This document shows positions 1-5,250 of a stretch of 5,250 nucleotides of DNA, piece by piece. The translations under genes and the position numbers were made by a program. Numbering within the stretch: the stretch's first letter is position 1; each line of letters starts with the position of its first letter. The notes under the pieces are model-generated. The model ran no database searches, had not been told where the DNA came from, and worked only from the letters and a program-made list of their open reading frames with translations. Source of the stretch: Betaproteobacteria bacterium. GTDB taxonomy: Bacteria; Pseudomonadota; Gammaproteobacteria; Burkholderiales; Burkholderiaceae_E. The stretch is taken from NCBI GenBank assembly GCA_009925965.1, contig RFPW01000161.1:1-5250 (forward strand). The letters are read 5' to 3'.

Positions 1-1
1 G

Positions 2-1459
2 AGTGGTCGACATGCCACCTCAGACTGGATGGAAGTCGAGAAGCAACGCGGCATCTCGGTCGCCAGCTCGGTCATGCAGTTTCAGTGGGGCGGTTGCACG
101 TTTAACTTGCTCGACACCCCGGGCCACAAGGATTTCTCGGAGGACACCTATCGGGTGCTCACCGCCGTCGATTGCGCGATCATGGTGGTCGACGCGGCCA
201 AGGGCGTCGAGGAGCAAACCATCAAACTGCTTCAGGTCTGTCGACTGCGCGACACGCCGATCATTACTTTTGTGAACAAAATGGACCGCGAGGTCCGCGA
301 ACCCATCGAGCTACTCGATGAGATCGAATCGATCCTGAAAATCCAGTGCGCCCCCGTGACCTGGCCAGTCGGCATGGGCAAGCGATTTAGGGGCGTCTAC
401 CACATGCAACGGGACGAAATCCTGCGGTTTCGGGCAGGCGAAGAGCGCGCAGGCGATGACGATGTTCAGGTCCTGCACGGCCTGGATGATCCGGTACTTG
501 ACCGCGAATTCCCCGACGAAGCCACTCAGTTGCGGAGCGATGTGGAGCTGGTCCGGGCCGCCAGCGGAACCTTCGAGCTCGATGCGTTTCTCGCTGGGCG
601 TCAGACGCCCGTTTTCTTTGGTTCCGGAATCAACAACTTTGGTGTCCGTGAGATTCTGGGTGCCCTTGCCGAATGGGCGCCACCACCGCAGTCACGCCCG
701 GCCAGAGTTCGACGCGTTGAACCCACTGAACCCGCATTCACCGCATTCGTATTCAAAATTCAAGCGAACATGGACCCACAGCATCGGGACCGGATTGCGT
801 TCGTGCGGGTCTGCTCGGGGCGCTATCACCCGGGTATTAAAGTCCGTCACGTTCGCCTGGGACGTGAAATGAAAATCGCGAACGCAGTCACTTTTATGGC
901 GAACGAGCGTTCGCGAATGGAAGACGCGGTTGCCGGCGATATTCTGGGCATTCATAACCATGGCCAGTTGCAGATCGGAGACACCCTTTCGGAATCGGGT
1001 GAGGCACTAGGCTTTGAAGGAATCCCGTACTTCGCACCAGAACTATTTAGCCTCCCGCGGTTACGGGACCCGATGAAGACCAAGCCGCTGCAGAAAGGCT
1101 TGCGCGAACTCGGCGAAGAAGGTGCGGTGCAAGTCTTCGAGTCTCTGATGGACAGTTCCCTGCTGATCGGTGGCGTCGGTCAACTTCAGTTCGAAGTCGT
1201 CCAGGCGCGTTTGCGCACCGAGTACGGCGTCGATGCGTCATTCGAACGCGCGGGCATCACGGCCGCCCGCTGGATCACCTTTGATGACCCCGCCCAACTC
1301 AAAGAATTTGAGCGCGCTTATCCCTCCCGGTTGGCCCGCGATGTCGACGGTAACCTCGTCTACCTGGTCGACAGCCGCCATACGCTGGCCGTCACGATGG
1401 AGCGATGGCCCAAGGTCCACTTTCATGAAACGCGCGAACACGGCCAACGACTCAGTTAA
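2..1459 (+). CDS. prfC: Peptide chain release factor 3 (RF3), 5'-truncated by window edge
   Basis: RF3 is a cytoplasmic translational GTPase that removes RF1/RF2 from the ribosome after peptide release. The open frame runs from base 2 to the TAA at 1459 (485 residues visible). It begins inside the gene: the first visible residues, SGRHATSDWMEVEKQRGIS, match the switch I/G2 stretch of RF3 that sits near residue 51 in the 529-residue E. coli protein, so about 50 residues including the P-loop are missing. The ATG at 29 is an internal Met. Visible GTPase motifs are DTPGH (fragment residues 38-42) and NKMD (92-95). They are followed by RF3-typical stretches: APVTWPVGMGKRFRGVYH, FVFKIQANMDPQHRDR (the EF-Tu-like domain 2), FAPELF, EEGAVQVF and GVGQLQFEVV in the C-terminal domain, ending FHETREHGQRLS. 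No frameshift or internal stop is seen. Recognition is by strong family resemblance; EF-G is excluded by the RF3-specific C-terminus. Confidence 0.97.
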   Translation, partial: SGRHATSDWMEVEKQRGISVASSVMQFQWGGCTFNLLDTPGHKDFSEDTYRVLTAVDCAIMVVDAAKGVEEQTIKLLQVCRLRDTPIITFVNKMDREVREPIELLDEIESILKIQCAPVTWPVGMGKRFRGVYHMQRDEILRFRAGEERAGDDDVQVLHGLDDPVLDREFPDEATQLRSDVELVRAASGTFELDAFLAGRQTPVFFGSGINNFGVREILGALAEWAPPPQSRPARVRRVEPTEPAFTAFVFKIQANMDPQHRDRIAFVRVCSGRYHPGIKVRHVRLGREMKIANAVTFMANERSRMEDAVAGDILGIHNHGQLQIGDTLSESGEALGFEGIPYFAPELFSLPRLRDPMKTKPLQKGLRELGEEGAVQVFESLMDSSLLIGGVGQLQFEVVQARLRTEYGVDASFERAGITAARWITFDDPAQLKEFERAYPSRLARDVDGNLVYLVDSRHTLAVTMERWPKVHFHETREHGQRLS

Positions 1460-1471
1460 ACCGAGAACACT

Positions 1472-2080
1472 ATGATTCACGATCCAAACTCACACGATTC
1501 CCACAATCATGATCATGATCATCACGCGCATGATCACGCACACGGCCATGACCATCACCATGACCATCACCACGACCATCATCACGACCACGACCACGAC
1601 CACGACCACCCCCACTCACACGCACTGACACCGGTTGCAGAGATCCCCAGTGAAGCGTTGCTGGTCGAAGCGCTATCGCTCCTGGGCGAAGGCGTAACTG
1701 CGAACCGGATCGAAGCCGCTGCGCATTCGATCGGGTTGGTTCAAGGCGTCCTGGTGCAACTGGACACCGTCGGACTTGAGTTGTTTGATATGGCGCTACA
1801 TGCCGAGTTGGATGCACTCAAAGCAGTCGCTCAGGCGGCGATTCCAGGCGCCAAGAAGGCGAAGGTCGTCTCTGTTCGATTCCCGGAACCAGCGGTTTAT
1901 GTGATCGAAAAGATGGCCCACGGCTTTCGCCGGACTGGTCGGGCATCGGGCGGCGGGTTCTACGATTACACCGCGGGCGCTGAGCCTCAACTCTGGAGCG
2001 GTCTAAAAGTCTTTGAGCGCGGCGCCCGCGAAGTCGACGATGCGTCTTTGGCTGAGCGCCTGCGGGCTGCGATTCGCTAA
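1472..2080 (+). CDS. His/Asp-rich N-terminus fused to an isolated 3-hydroxyacyl-CoA dehydrogenase C-terminal-like domain
   Basis: This 202-residue protein starts at ATG 1472, 12 bases after the prfC stop, with only a weak purine-rich GAGA (1463-1466) as ribosome site, so co-transcription with prfC is likely. Residues 1-50 contain 26 His and many Asp, in HDH and HHHD patterns, like the metal-binding tails of nickel and zinc chaperones. From about residue 60 the protein resembles the C-terminal (substrate/dimer) domain of FadB-type 3-hydroxyacyl-CoA dehydrogenases: EALLVEALSLLGEGVTANRI (residues 61-80), then VIEKMAHGFRRTGRASGGGFYDY (144-166) and LWSGL (174-178). The NAD-binding Rossmann domain with its catalytic His/Glu is absent, and the usual MPVGP-like motif reads LVQGV (89-93), so dehydrogenase activity is not expected. 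No signal peptide or membrane segment is seen; the protein is probably cytosolic. It could be a metal-storage or metal-delivery protein built on a recycled domain, or a decaying paralogue; the intact frame favours a real gene. The function is unknown. Confidence 0.85.
   Translation: MIHDPNSHDSHNHDHDHHAHDHAHGHDHHHDHHHDHHHDHDHDHDHPHSHALTPVAEIPSEALLVEALSLLGEGVTANRIEAAAHSIGLVQGVLVQLDTVGLELFDMALHAELDALKAVAQAAIPGAKKAKVVSVRFPEPAVYVIEKMAHGFRRTGRASGGGFYDYTAGAEPQLWSGLKVFERGAREVDDASLAERLRAAIR
1550..1609 (+). repeat. Coding tandem repeat (12-nt then 6-nt units) encoding the His/Asp tract
   Basis: Three 12-base units of the form GACCATCAYCAY (1550-1561, 1562-1573, 1574-1585) are followed directly by four perfect GACCAC units (1586-1609). 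They encode DHHH repeats and then DH repeats. Unit lengths are multiples of three, so gain or loss of a unit by replication slippage would keep the frame and change only the length of the His-rich tract. The mix of CAT and CAC codons in the 12-base units suggests that these are older than the perfect 6-base units. Confidence 0.9.
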
Positions 2081-2085
2081 CTCGC

Positions 2086-2113
2086 TACGGGTTCAAAAAT
2101 ACGGGCTCAAAAA
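2086..2113 (+). repeat. Tandem 14-base repeat, two copies
   Basis: TACGGGTTCAAAAA (2086-2099) is followed immediately by TACGGGCTCAAAAA (2100-2113), differing at one base. It lies just after the stop of the His-rich gene, in the gap between the convergent genes. No inverted symmetry or known binding-site consensus is recognised. It may be a chance or slippage duplication. The rest of the 97-base gap (2081-2177) shows no gene. Confidence 0.75.
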
Positions 2114-2177
2114 TCCAGATCAGCCTGGAGAGGAAAGCTCAGCCAGTCACTTGACCGGCCGAGCCTCCTTGGTCGAC

Positions 2178-4301
2178 TTACTCGAGGGGCATTTCCCGCT
2201 CTTCGGGAGTCACGGCCTTCATCGAAAGACGCAAACGTCCCTTGTCGTCGGCCTCGATTGCCTTGATCCGGATCTTGTCGCCTTCTTTGACGAAATCGCC
2301 GACACGCTCGACGCGCTCGTTGGCGATCTGGCTCACATGCAGTAGGCCATCGCGCCCGGGAAGAATCTGCACGATCGCACCAAACTCAAGAACCTTGAGG
2401 ACGGTGCCCTCGTAGACTCGGCCAATCTCGACCTCAGCCGTGATCTCTTCGATGCGGCGACGTGCGCGCAGCGCTGCATCCCCATCGGTGGCAGCGATCG
2501 TAATCTGACCGTCGTCCTTAATATCGATCTGCGTACCGGTTTCTTCGGTGATGGCACGAATGACCGCACCGCCCTTGCCGATCACGTCCCGAATTCGCTC
2601 GGGGTTGATCTTCATCGAGTACATGCGGGGCGCATAGGCCGACAGCTCTTCACGAGCGCCGCCGACAGCGGCCTTCATCTTCTCGAGGATATGCAAACGA
2701 CCTTCACGCGCCTGCGCCAGTGCCACCTGCATGATCTCGCGGGTGATCCCCTGAATCTTGATGTCCATCTGCAGCGCAGTGATGCCAGTCTCGGTGCCGG
2801 CCACTTTGAAGTCCATATCGCCCAGGTGATCTTCATCGCCCAAAATATCGGTCAAGACGGCGAAGCGCTTGCCCTCGAGGATCAGCCCCATCGCGATGCC
2901 CGCCACATGGGCTTTCATCGGTACGCCCGCATCCATCAATGCGAGGCAACCGCCACACACCGAGGCCATTGATGAAGAGCCATTCGACTCGGTAATTTCG
3001 GACACCACGCGCAGCGAATACCCAAAATCAGCAGCGGAAGGAATCAAGGGGTTGATCCCGCGCTTGGCCAGACGGCCGTGGCCGATTTCGCGACGCTTGG
3101 GGCTACCAACGCGACCAGTTTCGCCAGTCGCGAACGGGGGGAAGTTGTACTGGAACATAAAACGTTCTTTGTACTCACCCGCGATGGCGTCGATCACCTG
3201 CTCGTCCCGTGCCGTACCCAGCGTGGCTGTGACCAAGGCCTGGGTCTCACCCCGGGTGAAAAGAGCCGATCCGTGGACCCTTGGCAGGACCCCAGTACGG
3301 ATCGAAATCGGCCGTACCGTTCGGGTATCACGCCCGTCGATCCGTGGGTGTCCGTCCAGGATCTGCTGACGCACGATGCGTGATTGCACGTCAAATAAAC
3401 GCGAATCGAGTTCTACGGAATCGAGTTTCGGATGACCAGCGGCTTCAGCTTCGCTCACCAAAGTCGCTTTGGTGGCGGTCTCAATCTCGTCGATCCGGAT
3501 CGAACGCTCCTGTTTACTGCGAATCGCGTAGGCCTCGCGCAATGGCGCTTCGGACAGTTGGTTGATGCGCTCGACCAGGGTTGCGTCAGGGACTGGAGGG
3601 GTCCATGCCCATTCGGGTTTGCCACCAGCCTCGACAAGTTCATGAATCGCATCGATTGCGATCTGCATCTGCTCGTGGCCAAACACCACCGCGCCCAACA
3701 TCAGGTCTTCGGGTAACTCGCGCGCCTCGGATTCGACCATCAGCACGGCACTTTCGGTGCCCGCCACCACCAGATCCAACGCCGACTCGGCAATTTGGGC
3801 CACGGATGGATTGAGAACATAAGCGCCATCGAGCCAACCCACACGCGCAGCGCCAATTGGACCGTTAAACGGGATACCGGAGATCGCGAGGGCAGCCGAT
3901 GCCGCGATCAGCGCAGGGATATCCGGCTCCACCGCTGGGTTCAGCGACAGCACCGACAGGATGATCTGCACTTCGTTATAAAAACCATCCGGAAAAAGCG
4001 GGCGCAGCGGCCGGTCTGTCAAGCGGGCAGTGAGCGTTTCCTTTTCGGTAGGACGTCCTTCACGCTTGAAGAAGCCGCCAGGAATCCGTCCAGCGGCGTA
4101 GAACTTTTCCTGATAATCAACGGTCAGCGGGAAAAACGTCTGCCCGGGTTTTGCATTTTTGGCGGCGACAACGGTGGCGAGCACCACGGTGTCGTCCATG
4201 TTAACGACCACAGCACCCGTTGCTTGACGGGCGATTTCGCCGGTCTCCATGGTGACGGTGTTAGCGCCCCACTGAAAGGTTTTACGAGAGATTTCAAACA
4301 C
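2178..4301 (-). CDS. pnp: Polynucleotide phosphorylase (PNPase)
   Basis: PNPase is a trimeric 3'-to-5' exoribonuclease that uses phosphate to release nucleoside diphosphates. In many bacteria it works with RNase E in mRNA decay. The 707-residue length compares with 711 in E. coli. Domains in order: first RNase PH domain (about 5-145), including the RNA-contacting FFKR loop (77-80); a helical linker (about 150-320); second RNase PH domain (about 325-545) with SPKRREIGHGR (400-410), ESNGSSSMAS (438-447) and DILGDEDHLGDMDFK (485-499), whose D491, D497 and K499 correspond to the E. coli catalytic/metal residues D486, D492 and K494; KH domain with VIGKGG (573-578); S1 domain (about 625-695). The C-terminus ends soon after S1, without the longer tail of the E. 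coli enzyme. The start is GTG at 4301, chosen because the N-terminus aligns with the family and AAGGA lies eight bases upstream. It follows rpsO after 136 bases, with structured RNA between them that probably controls its expression. Confidence 0.98.
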   Translation of the reverse strand: MFEISRKTFQWGANTVTMETGEIARQATGAVVVNMDDTVVLATVVAAKNAKPGQTFFPLTVDYQEKFYAAGRIPGGFFKREGRPTEKETLTARLTDRPLRPLFPDGFYNEVQIILSVLSLNPAVEPDIPALIAASAALAISGIPFNGPIGAARVGWLDGAYVLNPSVAQIAESALDLVVAGTESAVLMVESEARELPEDLMLGAVVFGHEQMQIAIDAIHELVEAGGKPEWAWTPPVPDATLVERINQLSEAPLREAYAIRSKQERSIRIDEIETATKATLVSEAEAAGHPKLDSVELDSRLFDVQSRIVRQQILDGHPRIDGRDTRTVRPISIRTGVLPRVHGSALFTRGETQALVTATLGTARDEQVIDAIAGEYKERFMFQYNFPPFATGETGRVGSPKRREIGHGRLAKRGINPLIPSAADFGYSLRVVSEITESNGSSSMASVCGGCLALMDAGVPMKAHVAGIAMGLILEGKRFAVLTDILGDEDHLGDMDFKVAGTETGITALQMDIKIQGITREIMQVALAQAREGRLHILEKMKAAVGGAREELSAYAPRMYSMKINPERIRDVIGKGGAVIRAITEETGTQIDIKDDGQITIAATDGDAALRARRRIEEITAEVEIGRVYEGTVLKVLEFGAIVQILPGRDGLLHVSQIANERVERVGDFVKEGDKIRIKAIEADDKGRLRLSMKAVTPEEREMPLE

Positions 4302-4309
4302 AGTCGGTT

Positions 4310-4314
4310 TCCTT
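4310..4314 (-). promoter_or_regulatory. Ribosome binding site fixing the GTG start of pnp
   Basis: On the minus strand AAGGA occupies 4314-4310, with eight bases between it and GTG at 4301-4299. No competing ATG lies nearby in frame, so the site supports initiation at GTG. Confidence 0.8.
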
Positions 4315-4329
4315 ATTGACTGACATCAC

Positions 4330-4361
4330 CTGGAGAGAAGGCCGGGCGCTCCAGTTCGCCC
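4330..4361 (-). promoter_or_regulatory. Two mutually exclusive helices in the pnp leader
   Basis: In the transcript upstream of pnp, CTGGAG (complement of 4354-4349) can pair with CTCCAG (4335-4330) around a 13-base loop. Alternatively GGGCG (4361-4357) can pair with CGCCC (4348-4344) around an 8-base loop. The 5' arm of the first helix lies in the loop of the second, and the CGCCC arm lies in the loop of the first. Simple versions of the two therefore cannot both form without a pseudoknot. The region lies about 15-45 bases upstream of the ribosome site. Either a static stem or a switch is possible; this is a by-eye pairing only. Confidence 0.4.
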
Positions 4362-4371
4362 CAACGATCGA

Positions 4372-4420
4372 CGCACCAAAACAGCGCCACCTGCCTTAGC
4401 AGGGCGCTGATTCAGGTGCG
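4372..4420 (-). terminator. Long interrupted hairpin between rpsO and pnp (terminator and/or RNase III-type processing stem)
   Basis: Reading the minus strand, CGCACC (4420-4415) pairs perfectly with GGTGCG (4377-4372). Inside it, CAGCGCC (4409-4403) pairs with GGCGCTG (4388-4382), and CTGC/GCAG (4402-4399 with 4394-4391) closes a TAAG loop, leaving a 2-base bulge. Between inner and outer stems, GAA can face TTT. The inner hairpin is followed by TTTT (4381-4378), the pattern of a modest intrinsic terminator. When the outer stem forms, it becomes a near-continuous stem of about 20 pairs, the kind of substrate RNase III cuts. In E. coli a terminator and an RNase III site lie in this same gap and mediate PNPase autoregulation. 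The equivalence here is inferred from position and shape. Confidence 0.7.
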
Positions 4421-4422
4421 AC

Positions 4423-4452
4423 AAAAAGAAAGCGGGCTTATTTGCGCAGCCC
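4423..4452 (-). terminator. Small hairpin plus T-tract overlapping the rpsO stop codon
   Basis: On the minus strand GGGCT (4452-4448) pairs with AGCCC (4438-4434) around a 9-base loop. It is followed by GC and then TTTCTTTTT (4431-4423). The stop codon TAA (4440-4438) straddles the loop and the 3' arm. The stem is only five pairs, so termination would probably be partial, allowing some readthrough into pnp. Translating ribosomes would also disrupt it. Confidence 0.45.
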
Positions 4453-4707
4453 CAGACGCTCGATGAGCGTCCGATAGGCGTCGACATTTCGGCTTTTGAG
4501 GTAATCGAGCAACTTGCGCCGGCGACTCACCATCTTGAGCAAACCGCGACGTGAGTGGTGATCTTTGACATGGGCCTTGAAATGACCCGTGAGGTCATTA
4601 ATGCGGGCGGTCAGGATTGCGACCTGGACTTCCGGCGAACCCGTATCCCCTTTAGCGCGCTGAAAATCCGTAACGATTTTCGACTTATCAAGCGTAGCAA
4701 CAGACAT
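4438..4707 (-). CDS. rpsO: 30S ribosomal protein S15
   Basis: S15 binds 16S rRNA in the central domain early in 30S assembly. The 89-residue product has the normal length of the family and carries the conserved stretches GDTGSPEVQVAILTARI, HFKAHVKDHHSRRGLL and RRRKLLDYLK that form the four-helix rRNA-binding fold. ATG at 4707 is preceded by GGGGA (4721-4717) with nine bases between. It lies 95 bases after leuA and 136 bases before pnp on the same strand; rpsO-pnp is a widely conserved bacterial pair. S15 commonly represses its own translation through leader RNA, and the leader here contains two hairpins that could serve this. Nothing unusual is seen in the protein. Confidence 0.99.
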   Translation of the reverse strand: MSVATLDKSKIVTDFQRAKGDTGSPEVQVAILTARINDLTGHFKAHVKDHHSRRGLLKMVSRRRKLLDYLKSRNVDAYRTLIERLGLRK

Positions 4708-4716
4708 GTTTATTTA

Positions 4717-4721
4717 TCCCC
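4717..4721 (-). promoter_or_regulatory. Ribosome binding site of rpsO
   Basis: GGGGA on the minus strand lies nine bases before the ATG at 4707. It begins seven bases after a stable hairpin (4728-4745), so access to it could be affected by that structure or by a protein bound to it. Confidence 0.7.
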
Positions 4722-4727
4722 AAATTG

Positions 4728-4745
4728 GCGTGCCCGTTGGCACGC
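4728..4745 (-). promoter_or_regulatory. rpsO leader hairpin 1, next to the ribosome site
   Basis: A perfect seven-pair GC-rich stem, GCGTGCC (4745-4739) with GGCACGC (4734-4728), closes a four-base AACG loop. The sequence that follows lacks a T-run, so it is not a typical intrinsic terminator. Its place directly upstream of the Shine-Dalgarno sequence suggests a role in translational control of S15, as known for rpsO leaders in several bacteria. This is inferred from position only. Confidence 0.6.
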
Positions 4746-4755
4746 AAAATACTTG

Positions 4756-4780
4756 CGGTTGCACCGGGAGTGCGCAACCG
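4756..4780 (-). promoter_or_regulatory. rpsO leader hairpin 2 (or leuA 3' stem)
   Basis: CGGTTG (4780-4775) pairs with CAACCG (4761-4756), and CAC (4772-4770) pairs with GTG (4764-4762) around a five-base TCCCG loop. A CG bulge sits on the 5' side. The following sequence, CAAGTATTTT, has only a short T-run starting six bases away, so termination of leuA would be weak. With hairpin 1 it could form a two-stem or pseudoknotted S15-responsive leader. Confidence 0.5.
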
Positions 4781-4796
4781 TGCTGAGTAACTCTCA

Positions 4797-4805
4797 ATTG
4801 TATCA
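4797..4805 (-). promoter_or_regulatory. Candidate extended -10 promoter for rpsO-pnp
   Basis: TGATACAAT on the minus strand (4805-4797) fits TGN plus TACAAT, one base off the sigma-70 -10 consensus. Its first three bases are the leuA stop codon TGA. At a 16-18 base spacing there is no good TTGACA-like -35, which an extended -10 can tolerate. Transcription would begin near 4790 and give a leader of about 80 bases containing both hairpins. The motif could be coincidental, with rpsO read from further upstream. Confidence 0.4.
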
Positions 4806-5250
4806 GGGTTGCGGATTCACGCGTTCGTTGCGGGACTGCAGCTTGTTTAGCGCGTTCAGGTAGGCCTTGGCGGAGGCTACGACGATGTCGGGATCGGCAC
4901 CCACACCATTCACAATGCGTCCGGCCCGAGTCAGGCGCATTGTGACCTCACCCTGCGATTCAGTGGTCCCCGAGCTGATGGAGTTCACCGAAAAAAGCAA
5001 GAGTTCGGCACCTGAGCCCACCACCGATTCAATCGCCTTGACCGTGGCATCAACGGGACCGTTACCCTGACTTTCCGCCTTTTTTTCCTGGCCGCTCTGA
5101 GCGAAAACGACTCGAGCATGGGGGCGCTCTCCAGTTTCGGAGTGCTGCGAAAGTGAGATGAATCGATAAAGTTCATCACCCACCTCGACGCCGTCGCCGC
5201 CCGCTATTGCGTGCAGATCTTCATCGAAGATTTCCGATTTTCGATCGGCC
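4803..5250 (-). CDS. leuA: 2-isopropylmalate synthase, C-terminal part (start beyond window edge)
   Basis: LeuA condenses acetyl-CoA with 2-oxoisovalerate, the first committed step of leucine synthesis. Only the last 148 residues are in the window; the frame is open to the right edge and ends at TGA (4805-4803). The visible part starts RKSEIFDEDLHAI and continues through the linker into the C-terminal leucine-binding (allosteric) domain, recognised by PHARVVF, ESQGNGPVDATVKAIE, ELLLFSVNSISSGTTESQGE, GRIVNGVGADPDIVVASA and KAYLNALNKL. The GTG at 5183 is an internal Val codon, not a start, because family-like sequence continues upstream of it. The catalytic TIM-barrel is not visible. The regulatory domain appears intact, so feedback inhibition by leucine is expected. 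Homocitrate or citramalate synthases share this fold, but the wording of the domain and the leuA-rpsO neighbourhood favour LeuA. Confidence 0.95.
   Translation of the reverse strand, partial: ADRKSEIFDEDLHAIAGGDGVEVGDELYRFISLSQHSETGERPHARVVFAQSGQEKKAESQGNGPVDATVKAIESVVGSGAELLLFSVNSISSGTTESQGEVTMRLTRAGRIVNGVGADPDIVVASAKAYLNALNKLQSRNERVNPQP

Noticed and set aside
29..1459. prfC starting at ATG 29
   Set aside because: The frame is open to base 2 and encodes RF3-conserved residues upstream of this Met; the true start is outside the window.
1501..1621. CRISPR-like or regulatory DNA repeat array in the His region
   Set aside because: The repeats are contiguous, lack spacers and are explained by His/Asp codons in frame.
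1470..1817. Minus-strand open frame opposite the His-rich gene, rich in Arg/Gly/Asp/His
   Set aside because: It is the antisense reading of the CAC/GAC repeat. Its low-complexity composition is imposed by the other strand, and the plus frame has a recognisable domain.
2143..2158. Small inverted repeat CCAGTCAC/TTGACCGG as a terminator for the convergent genes
   Set aside because: The stem is about six pairs with one G-T and a tight loop, and no T-run follows on either strand.
2869..3369. Plus-strand open frames within pnp (for example 2869-3369 and 3795-4319)
   Set aside because: They lie antisense to a well-matched, full-length pnp and show no recognisable domain.
4803..5183. A short independent gene starting at GTG 5183
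   Set aside because: LeuA-like sequence continues in frame upstream to the window edge, so this is the internal part of leuA.

Overview
This window looks like chromosomal housekeeping DNA of a moderately GC-rich proteobacterium, most likely a betaproteobacterium (Burkholderiales or a relative). The evidence is the minus-strand order leuA - rpsO - pnp, which from general knowledge is familiar in Burkholderia/Ralstonia-type genomes, and the close match of each protein to proteobacterial families. The taxonomic call is an inference from gene order and protein flavour; no rRNA gene or other marker is present.

Layout. Plus strand, left side: the 3' nine-tenths of prfC (peptide chain release factor 3; its first ~50 codons lie outside the window) ends at 1459. 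Twelve bases later comes a small gene (1472-2080) with an extreme His/Asp-rich N-terminus (26 His in the first 50 residues) joined to what reads as an isolated, diverged C-terminal domain of the 3-hydroxyacyl-CoA dehydrogenase/FadB family. Minus strand, right side: the 3' end of leuA (2-isopropylmalate synthase, leucine-sensing domain; its start is outside the window), then rpsO (ribosomal protein S15) and pnp (polynucleotide phosphorylase), reading right to left. The two groups converge on a 97-base gap (2081-2177) that holds a short tandem repeat and no convincing terminator.

The non-coding DNA of the minus-strand group is structured. The leuA-rpsO gap (4708-4802) has a candidate extended -10 promoter starting on the leuA stop codon and two hairpins that would lie in the rpsO leader. 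The rpsO-pnp gap (4302-4437) holds a small hairpin plus T-tract overlapping the rpsO stop, a long interrupted hairpin of about 49 nt, and two mutually exclusive helices before the GTG start of pnp. This parallels the E. coli rpsO-pnp arrangement, where a terminator and an RNase III-cleaved stem let PNPase control its own mRNA, but the structures here are read by eye and not folded computationally.

Functionally the genes centre on translation and RNA turnover (RF3, S15, PNPase), with leucine biosynthesis upstream. The one true oddity is the His-rich fusion protein. I see no CRISPR, mobile element, phage, defence or secondary-metabolism system, and no transfer RNA or ribosomal RNA gene.
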